Assembly (NCBI GenBank): GCA_013286235.1
Contig: JABDGE010000007.1
Span: forward strand, 1-64,000
Origin: Bacteroidota bacterium
GTDB taxonomy: Bacteria > Bacteroidota > Bacteroidia > Sphingobacteriales > Sphingobacteriaceae
Direction: 5' to 3'
Length of the DNA stretch: 64,000 nucleotides
The number at the start of each line of letters is the position of its first letter. The first letter of the stretch is position 1. The translations under genes and the position numbers were made by a program. Below the pieces are notes generated by a model. That model searched no databases and was not told where the DNA came from. It saw nothing but the letters and a program-made list of their open reading frames with translations. Below, piece after piece: positions 46,320-54,741 of this stretch.

Positions 46320-46772
46320 ATGGAATTTAAAATTGAAAAATTAGGTCCCGGTGGCCTGGAACTGGCTAAGGAGCTTATCCTGTTTTTCCAGCAGGACGAT
46401 GGCATTTCGTATCCCGTTGTGCCATCGGACGACTATCTGCGCAACCTGCTGTCGAAGGACAGTTTCCATATACTTGTGGCCCTGAAAGATAATGACCTTA
46501 TCGGCGGCGCAACAGGGTATGAGTTGGACATGTACAAAAAGGAGGTGAAAGAAATGTTTTTGTACGAGATCGCCGTTCGGCCTGAATACCGAGGAAATGG
46601 CATCGGAAGGGCCTTGATCAACGGCCTAAAACAGATCTGCGCCGAACGTAATATCGACGAAATGTATGTCGGCACCACCACATCAAATCATGCAGCAATA
46701 AATTTGTACAGTTCCGCAGGCGGCGAACAAGTGCCCGATATTACCTGGTTCGTTTACCAAATTGAAAGATAG
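46320..46772 (+). CDS. GNAT acetyltransferase related to the AAC(3)-I group
   Basis: A 150 aa GNAT. It has the acetyl-CoA loop IAVRPEYRGNGIGRALINGLK, the segment MYVGTTTSNHAAINLYSSAGGEQ and the end ITWFVYQIE, as in the aminoglycoside 3-N-acetyltransferase I-like branch. Distant chromosomal homologues are common, and resistance should not be assumed. It lies 2 bp upstream of gluconokinase, so the two may be co-transcribed by chance. Confidence 0.82.
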   Translation: MEFKIEKLGPGGLELAKELILFFQQDDGISYPVVPSDDYLRNLLSKDSFHILVALKDNDLIGGATGYELDMYKKEVKEMFLYEIAVRPEYRGNGIGRALINGLKQICAERNIDEMYVGTTTSNHAAINLYSSAGGEQVPDITWFVYQIER

Positions 46773-46774
46773 GT

Positions 46775-48262
46775 ATGGATTATGTTTTAGGCATCGACAT
46801 CGGCACGGGCAGCGTGAAAGCGGTGGCAGTTGATCTGCAGGGAAAGCCTTTTGCCGAACACCAGGAAATGTATTCCTTCAGCTCTCCCAAACCGGGCTAT
46901 CACGAGCAGGACCCGGAAATCATCTGGCATGCATTCCGGGCCTGTGTAAAAGGGGTGATCGAAAAAACCGGCGAGCAGCCCCTGGCGGCCGGATTAAGCA
47001 GCGCCTTGCACAGCTTTGTCCCTGTGGATGGTAATTGCCGTGCGCTGGCGCCGATGATGACCTGGGCCGACAGCCGGAGTTTTGCAGTCGCCAAAAAATT
47101 GTGGGCGAGCAAAGAAGGTAAAGCAATATATAAAGCGACGGGGACACCGTTGCATGCCATGTCGCCCCTGTGCAAATTGATATGGCTCAAAAAAAACCAG
47201 CGAAAACTATTTCAAACAGCCGCCAAATTTATAGGCATAAAGGAATATATCTGGTTCAGGTTATTTAACGAGTTTGTGGTGGACCAATCTATCGCTTCAG
47301 GTACCGGGCTGTTTGATATTGTTGCGCTGAAATGGCACCCTGAATCATTGGCGCTGGCAGACGTCACAGCAGATCGCTTGTCGCGGCCCGAATCGACGTT
47401 TTACACACAAAAATGTAAAACAGGCGATGTCTTTAGCATGGGTACGCCGGTAAATATTTCGGCCAGTGACGGTTGCCTGGCCAACTTAGGCAGCATGGCA
47501 GATAAGCCGGGCGTCGCCGCTATTACGATAGGTACCAGCGGCGCGGTGAGAGTAGCCAGCAGCACACCCCTGCCCAATGAAAAGGCCATGACCTTCAGCT
47601 ACATCCTGGACAAAGACACTTATATCTGCGGCGGCCCGGTGAACAATGGCGGAATTGCGATGCAGTGGTGGGTTAAAAACTTTTCGGGGACGGGCCTAAC
47701 TGAAAAAGAATACGATAACGTTTTTAAACAGGTTGAACAAGTGCCGCCGGGTGCTAAAGGACTGATCTTTTTGCCTTACTTAACCGGCGAACGCGCACCA
47801 ATTTGGGACAGCGAAAGTTGCGGAAATTTTTTCGGCGTGAAGCTGGAGCATACCCGGGCCCACTTTTCGCGAGCCGTGCTGGAAGGAATTTGCCTTGCAT
47901 TGAAAGATGTGTTGGAAACCCTCGAGCAAAACGCCGGGCCTGTTAAGCAAATCAACATAAGCGGCGGATTTGTCAAAAGCCGGGTTTGGGTGCAGGCTTT
48001 GGCCGATATTACAGGGAAACCCCTGGCGGTTGTCCAGGCCGAAGATGCGTCAGCTATCGGCGCGGCGCTAATGACGATGAAGGCCGCCGGCTTAACAGGC
48101 GAATACCCGGCGGCCCCGGTCGACAATCTTAAAATGTACCAACCCGATGATATAAACTATAAGGTCTATCAAAAGCAATTCAAGATTTACCGGCAGCTTT
48201 ATGCTGATCTCAAAAAGACCATGCAAAAAGTAGCCGGCCTTTTAAAAATAGCGGTCAGTTAA
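46775..48262 (+). CDS. gntK: Gluconokinase, FGGY carbohydrate kinase family
   Basis: A 495 aa kinase of the FGGY family phosphorylating gluconate (alternatively another sugar acid or polyol). The N-terminal phosphate loop is VLGIDIGTGSVKAVAVD, the central ATP-binding motif AITIGTSGAVRV, and the C-terminal ISGGFVKSRVWVQALADITGKPL with ASAIGAALM closes the fold. Bacteroidota gluconokinases are of this FGGY type. The next gene encodes a sugar phosphate isomerase-like secreted protein, weakly supporting sugar-acid metabolism. Confidence 0.85.
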   Translation: MDYVLGIDIGTGSVKAVAVDLQGKPFAEHQEMYSFSSPKPGYHEQDPEIIWHAFRACVKGVIEKTGEQPLAAGLSSALHSFVPVDGNCRALAPMMTWADSRSFAVAKKLWASKEGKAIYKATGTPLHAMSPLCKLIWLKKNQRKLFQTAAKFIGIKEYIWFRLFNEFVVDQSIASGTGLFDIVALKWHPESLALADVTADRLSRPESTFYTQKCKTGDVFSMGTPVNISASDGCLANLGSMADKPGVAAITIGTSGAVRVASSTPLPNEKAMTFSYILDKDTYICGGPVNNGGIAMQWWVKNFSGTGLTEKEYDNVFKQVEQVPPGAKGLIFLPYLTGERAPIWDSESCGNFFGVKLEHTRAHFSRAVLEGICLALKDVLETLEQNAGPVKQINISGGFVKSRVWVQALADITGKPLAVVQAEDASAIGAALMTMKAAGLTGEYPAAPVDNLKMYQPDDINYKVYQKQFKIYRQLYADLKKTMQKVAGLLKIAVS

Positions 48263-48399
48263 TTTCCTTGCTTGCACCGGGGTTAGGCCGGATTGTCCGG
48301 TCAGCCATGATTTTGTTTATCCGGATTTTCTTTGCAGTTTTATGCATTCGTCAGCCAAAATAAACAATTCATTTAAACCGCCCGTCCAAGTTTTCTGTC

Positions 48400-49347
48400 A
48401 TGAAAAATAACATTACACGCCGCAGGTCACTTGAGTTGTTAGGTTTTGCTGCCGCGATGCCGGTCGCCGCAAAAATGAGCCTGCCGGTTAAGGAAGAAAA
48501 GCTGCGGGAAAGGTATTTATTCACCTATTGCCTCAATATGTCGACCATAGCCGGGCAAAAGCTGGGCTTTATGAAAGAACTGGAAACTGCTGCCGAAGCC
48601 GGTTTTCGTTCGGTAGAGATATGGATGGGGACACTTCAGCCCTATCTTCAGAGCGGCGGTACCCTTCAACAGGTAAAAAACCGGCTGAACGACCTGGGCC
48701 TAAAGGTGGAAGATTGTATCAGCTTTAACGAGTGGATAGTGGATGACGATGCCCGCAGGCAAAAGGGGATTGATAATATGAAGCGGGAGATGGAGATGAT
48801 GGCCGAGATCGGCTGCAAAAGGATGGCAGCAACGGGCATGGGCACCTCGGCTGCCGATGTGCCAGCCAAGGAAGTGATCGCCGAACGTTACCGTGGAATT
48901 CTCGAAATGGGCGGCCAGATTGGTGTGGTGCCCCAACTGGAAATGTGGGGATTCCAGAAAAACCTGCAGGATGTCGCCGAGGTTTTATACATCGCTATGA
49001 AAAGCCGTCACCCATCGGCCAGGGTGCTGTTGGATGTATTTCATTTGTACAATGGCAATACGTCAATTGAAACCCTTTCCTTAATGGATCCCAATGCCGT
49101 CGAGATGTTTCATATGAATGATTATCCCGCCGGCTTGCCATACCAAACCATCACCGACTCTGACCGGATTTACCCGGGCGACGGGATCGCCCCTATCAAA
49201 CAAACGCTTAACATATTGCTTCAAAACCGGAAAACACACCTGGTACTATCAACTGAACTATTCAATAAAGCTTATTACCAGCAAAGCGCGCTAACGGTGG
49301 CAAAAACCTCGCTGGCGAAGATGAAGGCTATCGTGGAGAGTTTGTGA
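48400..49347 (+). CDS. Exported sugar phosphate isomerase/epimerase-like TIM-barrel protein
   Basis: A 315 aa AP-endonuclease-2-type barrel (xylose isomerase-like). A Tat-type leader NITRRRSLELLGFAAAMPVAA precedes the barrel. Metal ligands are suggested by PQLEMWG, LLDVFHLYNG and FHMNDYP. Such secreted barrels are frequent in Bacteroidota sugar loci and act on keto-sugars or inositols. The actual substrate is unknown. Confidence 0.82.
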   Translation: MKNNITRRRSLELLGFAAAMPVAAKMSLPVKEEKLRERYLFTYCLNMSTIAGQKLGFMKELETAAEAGFRSVEIWMGTLQPYLQSGGTLQQVKNRLNDLGLKVEDCISFNEWIVDDDARRQKGIDNMKREMEMMAEIGCKRMAATGMGTSAADVPAKEVIAERYRGILEMGGQIGVVPQLEMWGFQKNLQDVAEVLYIAMKSRHPSARVLLDVFHLYNGNTSIETLSLMDPNAVEMFHMNDYPAGLPYQTITDSDRIYPGDGIAPIKQTLNILLQNRKTHLVLSTELFNKAYYQQSALTVAKTSLAKMKAIVESL

Positions 49348-49481
49348 TGGCGCTTCGCCGCACATTTTCATCCGACAAAGAAATTTTGATCAAGCCTAAG
49401 CTTGCTTTTTCTCTCATATATTCGGATAAATCCTAATCTAATATTGGCCGCAAACGGATACCTTTGTGACAAACCCTGTGC

Positions 49482-51806
49482 ATGCGGCTAATACTACTTT
49501 GCTTTTCCTTTTTATTTTTTGCCACATCCCTTTTAGCACAAAAAAGATTCATCGTAAGCGGCACTGTCGAGGATAAGGCCACCGGCGAAAAGCTCATCGG
49601 CGCTACAATAAAAATTAAAGAACTACCAAAAATCGGAGCCACTACCAATAATTACGGGTTTTATTCAATTTCGCTGCCTGCGGGTAATTTCACGCTCGTT
49701 TATTCCTATGTTGGGTATAATTCGGTTGAAAAAGCCGTCACCATGACCGTTGACCAGGTATTCGACATCAGCCTCGAACCGCAGAAACAACTTGAAGAGA
49801 TCGTCATCAAATCGAACAAGCCAAATAACGATAACGTGGCTTCGCCTCAAATGGGCGAAGAGAAACTGAATATGGCCCAGGTAAACAACGTGCCGGTGCT
49901 GCTTGGCGAAAAAGATATTTTAAAAACCATCACGCTGTTACCGGGTATAGAATCAGCCGGCGAAGGTAATACGGGTTATTATGTACGTGGCGGGGCAAGC
50001 GATCAGAACCTGATTTTACTCGACGAAGCCACGGTGTACAACGCCTCGCACTTTTTTGGTTTTTTTTCGACGTTTAACTCTGACGCGATAAAGGATGTGA
50101 GCATTTATAAAGGCGGAATGCCTCCGGAGTTCGGCGGACGCTTATCATCCGTTTTGGATGTAATAATGCTCGACGGTAATAACAAGGATTACACGGTGGA
50201 AGGCGGCCTGGGCCTCATCTCCTCGCGGCTAAAAATTGAGGGGCCTATCGTTAAGGACAAGGGGTCCTTTATGATCAGCGCGCGAAGAACTTATGTGGAT
50301 GTGTTTTTACACGCCTCATCCGATACCACGCTTAAGGGCAGTTCATTGTACTTTTACGACATCAACGCCAAAGCCAATTATCATTTTGATGACAAGAACG
50401 CCTTGTATATTTCAGGCTATTTTGGCAAAGACGTTTTGGAGCTAAAAGACATCTTTGGCACTTTATGGGGGAATTCAACCGGTACGATCCGCTTCAACCA
50501 CATATTCAACAGCCGCCTCTTTTCCAATACCTCCCTGGTTTACAGCAATTACAATTACACCATCGAAGATTTCCAGAGCGCAAGCTACTTCAAAGCTACC
50601 TCGCAAATCAACGATGTGAATTTTAAAGAGGATCTGCAGTACTCCATTTCAAATGACCATACGTTAAAATTTGGTTTAAACGTGTTGCATCACACCATTG
50701 CACCGGGGACGATCACCACCAATGAGACATCCAGCTTTAACGATGTGAGCGTGGAGGAACGGTATGGTTATGAAAACGCAGCCTATATAAGCGACGACTG
50801 GCATTATAACAGCAAGATCACCTTCCTGTATGGCTTCAGGCTGAGCAGCTTATTCCTGCTCGGCCCCGGAACACTTAATACCTATGATGCGGCAGGCAAC
50901 GTACTCTCGTCTGCAACCTATGCCTCCGGCAAGTTGGTAAAGGACTATTTTAACCTTGAGCCCCGGTTTACAGCGAGCTATTTGCTGAACGACCAGAGTT
51001 CGATCAAGGCCTCGTACAACCGCAACACGCAAAATATTCATCTGCTGAATAACTCAACCAGCACCACCCCTGCCGATCTTTATGTAATGAGCAGCAACAA
51101 TATCAAACCTGAAATATCCGACCAGGTATCAACCGGTTATTTCAGGAATTTCAGCGAAAATATCTATGAATTCTCGGCCGAGGTTTACTACAAGGCTTTG
51201 CAAAATCAAATCGACTATAAAGACGGGGCGCAGTTAATCCTGAATCCCGATGTGGAATCGCTGCTGACCTATGGAAGCGGGCGGGCTTATGGCCTGGAGT
51301 TGTTTTTAAAGAAAAAATACGGCAAGTTCAATGGATGGGTGGGTTATACCTTGTCGCGCACTGAACTTAAATTTCCCGCCATCAATGATGGCAATTATTT
51401 CCCGGCAACGCAGGACCGTACCCATGATCTTTCGGTAGTAGGCATCTACCAGTTGAATGAGCGCTGGTCTTTTTCGAGCGATTTTGTTTATGCCACAGGC
51501 AATGCCGTAACCTATCCGACCGGGAAATATGAAGTCGGCGGTATCACCGTCTTTTCCTACTCCCAGCGCAACGGGTATCGTGAGCCATCGTCAAACAGGC
51601 TTGACGTAGGCGCTACGCTTGAGGGCAAAAAACACAAAAAATATCATTCCAGCTGGACTTTTGGCATTTACAATGTATACGCGCATCGGGACCCCTACCT
51701 GATCACTTTTCAGAACAGCAAAACGGCGCCGAATACAACCGAGGCGGTGGAAACAAGCATTTTTGCAACGGCTATCCCCTCCATCACATGGAATTTTAAA
51801 TTTTAG
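49482..51806 (+). CDS. TonB-dependent outer-membrane receptor with carboxypeptidase-like N-terminal domain
   Basis: A 774 aa protein. A signal peptide (LLCFSFLFFATSLLAQ) precedes a CarboxypepD_reg domain (about 22-105: VSGTVEDKATGEKLIGATIK). A plug with LLPGIESAGEGNTGYYVRGGASDQNLILLDEATVYN and a beta-barrel ending SITWNFKF follow. It belongs to the shorter class that pairs with DUF4249 lipoproteins rather than SusD. The partner gene follows 10 bp downstream. The substrate is unknown. Confidence 0.93.
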   Translation: MRLILLCFSFLFFATSLLAQKRFIVSGTVEDKATGEKLIGATIKIKELPKIGATTNNYGFYSISLPAGNFTLVYSYVGYNSVEKAVTMTVDQVFDISLEPQKQLEEIVIKSNKPNNDNVASPQMGEEKLNMAQVNNVPVLLGEKDILKTITLLPGIESAGEGNTGYYVRGGASDQNLILLDEATVYNASHFFGFFSTFNSDAIKDVSIYKGGMPPEFGGRLSSVLDVIMLDGNNKDYTVEGGLGLISSRLKIEGPIVKDKGSFMISARRTYVDVFLHASSDTTLKGSSLYFYDINAKANYHFDDKNALYISGYFGKDVLELKDIFGTLWGNSTGTIRFNHIFNSRLFSNTSLVYSNYNYTIEDFQSASYFKATSQINDVNFKEDLQYSISNDHTLKFGLNVLHHTIAPGTITTNETSSFNDVSVEERYGYENAAYISDDWHYNSKITFLYGFRLSSLFLLGPGTLNTYDAAGNVLSSATYASGKLVKDYFNLEPRFTASYLLNDQSSIKASYNRNTQNIHLLNNSTSTTPADLYVMSSNNIKPEISDQVSTGYFRNFSENIYEFSAEVYYKALQNQIDYKDGAQLILNPDVESLLTYGSGRAYGLELFLKKKYGKFNGWVGYTLSRTELKFPAINDGNYFPATQDRTHDLSVVGIYQLNERWSFSSDFVYATGNAVTYPTGKYEVGGITVFSYSQRNGYREPSSNRLDVGATLEGKKHKKYHSSWTFGIYNVYAHRDPYLITFQNSKTAPNTTEAVETSIFATAIPSITWNFKF

Positions 51807-51816
51807 ATTTAGGAGC

Positions 51817-52614
51817 ATGAAAGAATTTAGATTTTCCCTGGGAATTATGATCATCCTGCTAAGCCTTTGCGGCTGCACCAAGGTGATCGACCTTAGGCTT
51901 GGCAATGATAGCGGTTTACTGGTTATTGAAGGCAATGTTACCAATTTAGACAGCGCGCAGCATATCATACTCAGCCGCAACGTGCCGTTTACCAATACCA
52001 ATACCTACCCGCCGGTCAGCGGCGCTACCGTGAGCATAACTGATAATCAAAATAACACTTACAACTTTACGGAAGGGCCAGCCGGAACTTATTCATCAGC
52101 CCCGTTCCAGGGTGCTCCAGGAACTACCTACAAAATGAGCGTAACATCAGGCGGAACCACATACACAGCCAGTTCCACTATGCCGGCCCCGGTGCTCCTG
52201 GATTCCATCACCGAAAAAAGCAATGAGTTCAATCCCGGGGATAACCGCCGTGGAATAACCGTTCATTTCCAGGACCCGCCAAATGTTCCCAACCAATACC
52301 GGTTTATCATGTGGGTTAATAATGTCGAGGTACAATATGTTTTCGCTTACAATGATGAGTTCACAAACGGCCGTTATGTCAACCTCGACCTGGTGGAAAC
52401 AATCACTGACATTTACCCGGGCGATACGGTAAAAGTGGAGATGCAATGTATAGATGAGCCCGTTTACACCTATTGGTTCAGCCTGATGGAGCAGCAATTC
52501 GGCGGACCCGATGGTGGCGTAGCCCCGTCAAACCCGCCGTCGAACATTGCGCCGACGGTTTTCGGTTACTTCAGTGCACATACTACACAAACACAAACAC
52601 TCCTGGTGCAATAA
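51817..52614 (+). CDS. DUF4249 lipoprotein, partner of the TonB receptor
   Basis: About 265 aa from the ATG at 51817, preceded by the Shine-Dalgarno-like TAGGAG; the track start at 51763 lies inside the receptor gene. Lipobox IILLSLCGC. The mature domain shows the DUF4249 pattern LVIEGNVTNLDSAQHIILSR and VSGATVSITDNQNNTYNF. These lipoproteins are thought to sit on the receptor as surface or periplasmic accessory, by analogy to SusD; that role is inferred. Confidence 0.88.
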   Translation: MKEFRFSLGIMIILLSLCGCTKVIDLRLGNDSGLLVIEGNVTNLDSAQHIILSRNVPFTNTNTYPPVSGATVSITDNQNNTYNFTEGPAGTYSSAPFQGAPGTTYKMSVTSGGTTYTASSTMPAPVLLDSITEKSNEFNPGDNRRGITVHFQDPPNVPNQYRFIMWVNNVEVQYVFAYNDEFTNGRYVNLDLVETITDIYPGDTVKVEMQCIDEPVYTYWFSLMEQQFGGPDGGVAPSNPPSNIAPTVFGYFSAHTTQTQTLLVQ

Positions 52615-52667
52615 ACCGCTTTCGGTTGACGGCCATTAAAGGTTGTTGTACGCGGAAATGCGTTCAA

Positions 52668-53105
52668 TTATTTGTCCATTGGGACCACACATACAGGTAC
52701 GGGCGAGAGTCCGACGATAGAATCGGCAACACTTCCGGTCAGCAACTTGCTAACACCGGTTCGGCCGTGGGCGCCCATCACTACAAGATTGGCATGCCAG
52801 TCAGCGATAACTTTCATCACAATTGGCCCCACCTCCCCTTCCGGTGAAGTTAGTTCGGTTTTAACTGATTGTGCATAATCGTCCTTCATCCGTTTTAAAA
52901 ATTCAGCTGTTTTCGCCCTTGCGGCAATGAGTGCATCATCGGGGAAAATTCCCGCGTCAGGGTTTCCGAGCGTTAGCGCAGGTTCGATTACGCTCAATAA
53001 CATCACCTTTGCCCCTAAGTCTCTTGCAAAACCAAACCCGAATTGAACTGCCTTTGTGGAGGGAAGGCTGTCGTCTGCGACGATCAATATCTTTTTGATT
53101 TTCAT
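52668..53105 (-). CDS. Universal stress protein, UspA family
   Basis: 145 aa from the ATG at 53105, one base after the crcB stop; the TTG at 53123 used by the track would overlap crcB. One USP domain: the start KKILIVADDSLPSTKAV and the ATP-binding motif VMGAHGRTGVSKLLTGSVADSIV, followed by PVPVCVVP. It probably binds ATP and responds to stress. It is co-transcribed behind crcB, so it could come under the fluoride riboswitch. Confidence 0.9.
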   Translation of the reverse strand: MKIKKILIVADDSLPSTKAVQFGFGFARDLGAKVMLLSVIEPALTLGNPDAGIFPDDALIAARAKTAEFLKRMKDDYAQSVKTELTSPEGEVGPIVMKVIADWHANLVVMGAHGRTGVSKLLTGSVADSIVGLSPVPVCVVPMDK

Positions 53106-53106
53106 T

Positions 53107-53487
53107 TCAGATATTTCGGGCAATGATTATGCCGGTATAAGTGGCCAGGAACCCTAACAGCAAGCTGGCAAATGTATATGCCAGGAAGATGAACACCTTG
53201 CCGTTTTCTATTAGCTGTATGTTTTCCAGCGAGAACGACGAAAAGGTAGTATAACCCCCGCAAAGCCCGGTCACCAGCAATAAGCGCCAGGTGAGTGATT
53301 CAGGCCCGAAACGGGCTTCGGTAAAATAAAAAACAAAAAAACCGATGAGCAGGCAACCGCTTATGTTCACGAGGAACGTTCCATAGGGAAATGCGGAAAT
53401 AACATTACCGGTTATCCAGCGGCTCAGTAAATAACGGCACAAGCTGCCCACACCTCCGCCAAAAAAGACCAGTATCCAAAGTTTCAT
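53107..53487 (-). CDS. crcB: Fluoride ion channel CrcB/Fluc
   Basis: A 126 aa four-helix membrane protein that forms dual-topology dimers exporting fluoride. It carries the hallmark GLCGGYTTFSSFSLE and an N-terminal GGGVGSLCRYLLSRW with the conserved polar track (FPYGTFLVNISGC). A riboswitch-like leader lies about 60 bp upstream. The universal stress gene follows directly. Confidence 0.95.
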   Translation of the reverse strand: MKLWILVFFGGGVGSLCRYLLSRWITGNVISAFPYGTFLVNISGCLLIGFFVFYFTEARFGPESLTWRLLLVTGLCGGYTTFSSFSLENIQLIENGKVFIFLAYTFASLLLGFLATYTGIIIARNI

Positions 53488-53528
53488 TCGACAATTTTTA
53501 AATTATTCACCTGCATAAATATAACAAA

Positions 53529-53543
53529 GCTTATCGGATAAGC
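53529..53543 (-). terminator. Hairpin between riboswitch and crcB
   Basis: GCTTATCCGATAAGC (6-bp stem, CCG loop) followed by TTTGTTAT on the minus strand, directly after the aptamer. It could be the expression platform terminator. The stem is short, so confidence is limited. Confidence 0.5.
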
Positions 53544-53547
53544 ATAT

Positions 53548-53612
53548 TTCGCAGGCGCCATCAGACCCCAAAGGGGACGGTTTATAAAAGGAAGGCACCA
53601 TTTCCCGGGGCT
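53548..53612 (-). ncRNA. Fluoride riboswitch (crcB motif)
   Basis: On the minus strand the leader reads GGGAAATGGTGCCTTCC, then ATAAACCG, a CCCC-TTT-GGGG hairpin and TCTGATGGCGCCTGCG. The order of conserved blocks (ATGG, TTCC, AAACC, stem, CTGATG..GCCT) matches the fluoride-sensing aptamer, including the pseudoknot partners GGTGCC and GGCGCC. It precedes crcB, the classic target. Confidence 0.85.
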
Positions 53613-53879
53613 AAGGTAAAAAATTAAGATACAACACGCAACTATTCATTATTCTTCACCACCATTGGCTGTGTCCCCACAGCCACCACCACGATATTGT
53701 CATGCAGAGGTTCCCGGGTATCGCGCACTCCCCGCTGCCCAATAGCACCGGTGGGAATGGTTTACGGCGGAGTTTTCAGCGGAGTTTACACATTGATTTG
53801 CATATATAGCCCCGCACATGCGTGGTCCCTCGAAAGTGCTCGTAAGATACTGATTTTAAATTATTTAAGCAACCAGGGT
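53613..53879. other. Gene-free stretch behind ThuA
   Basis: About 270 bp with no convincing ORF, tRNA or repeat of the families listed here. The crcB leader promoter is expected near its left end. Confidence 0.4.
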
Positions 53880-54605
53880 CTATTTCGCGTTCCCCATTGC
53901 ATATTCAATCCCCCCTAACAAGTGCCCTAAATACAAGGGATCGGAATAAGATGCATCGGTATGCCCGAGCGCGGTGTAAAACGCCCGTCCGCCGTCATAT
54001 TCATGGTACCAGCTCATGGGGTGATTATCCCCGTTATTGCCGCCGGTGTAGGTTTTTTCGTCGATAGTGATCAGCACATGCAGGTTGGGTGCTATCCATT
54101 TAAAGTTGTACCACTCGTCCAGCCTTTTCCATTCAGCAGGCAAACCTTTGGTTGCGGGGAAGTTAGGGTCAACAATATGAAGCACCGCTTCCTGCTGGTG
54201 GTCCGGGTGGTTCCTGAAGTATGCGCCAACGAGGTTACCGTACCAGGCCCAGTTATATTCCGTATCGGTAGCCGAATGCACGCCGACAAACCCCCCGCCT
54301 GCCTTTATATACTTTTCAAATTCAGCCTGCTGGGCATCATTTAAAACATCTCCTGTCGTGCTTAAAAAGATCACGGCAGCGTACTGTTTCAGGTTGTCGT
54401 AAGTAAACTTAGTGGCGTCGGTGGTGGTATCCACATCGAAATTATTTTCCTGCCCCAGCTTAATAATGGCCGGTATGCCAACAGCTATCGAGGCATGGTG
54501 AAAGCCGGCCGTTTTGCTGAAGATCAATACTTTTTGCTTCGCGAATACACTTGAAGCAAATGCGATCAATACGCTTAATATCAATAATTTGTGTTTCATG
54601 GTCAT
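53880..54605 (-). CDS. Secreted ThuA-domain protein
   Basis: A 241 aa protein with a signal peptide (LLILSVLIAFASSVFAKQ) and a ThuA domain (class I glutamine amidotransferase-like fold). Visible motifs are KTAGFHHASI, FVGVHSATDTEYNW, DHQQEAVLHIVDP and MSWYHEYDGGRAFYTALGHTDASY. ThuA-like proteins in Bacteroidota often accompany sugar oxidoreductases, and here a GMC-type oxidoreductase lies directly upstream on the same strand. The enzymatic role is not established. Confidence 0.9.
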   Translation of the reverse strand: MTMKHKLLILSVLIAFASSVFAKQKVLIFSKTAGFHHASIAVGIPAIIKLGQENNFDVDTTTDATKFTYDNLKQYAAVIFLSTTGDVLNDAQQAEFEKYIKAGGGFVGVHSATDTEYNWAWYGNLVGAYFRNHPDHQQEAVLHIVDPNFPATKGLPAEWKRLDEWYNFKWIAPNLHVLITIDEKTYTGGNNGDNHPMSWYHEYDGGRAFYTALGHTDASYSDPLYLGHLLGGIEYAMGNAK

Positions 54606-54689
54606 ATTTATTTCCGAAGTCTTGCTTTACTTGTTTCAGCCTCACCACCCATTCACACGCGGATATTGTAATCCGTCCACTTTGTAAAA

Positions 54690-54741
54690 TACTCACTCAC
54701 CGCACACTCACTCACCCACTCACTATTCACTACTCACCACT
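54690..54741 (-). repeat. CACTCACTCACC / TATTCACTACTCACC repeat
   Basis: A short CACTCAC-rich run whose reverse complement (GGTGAGTAGTGAATAG) matches the repeat behind proC at 1340-1450. It abuts the GMC stop codon. Confidence 0.6.

Noticed and set aside
46320-46772. Aminoglycoside resistance gene
   Set aside because: Only general similarity to AAC(3)-I-like GNAT proteins; no resistance context such as integron or transposon.
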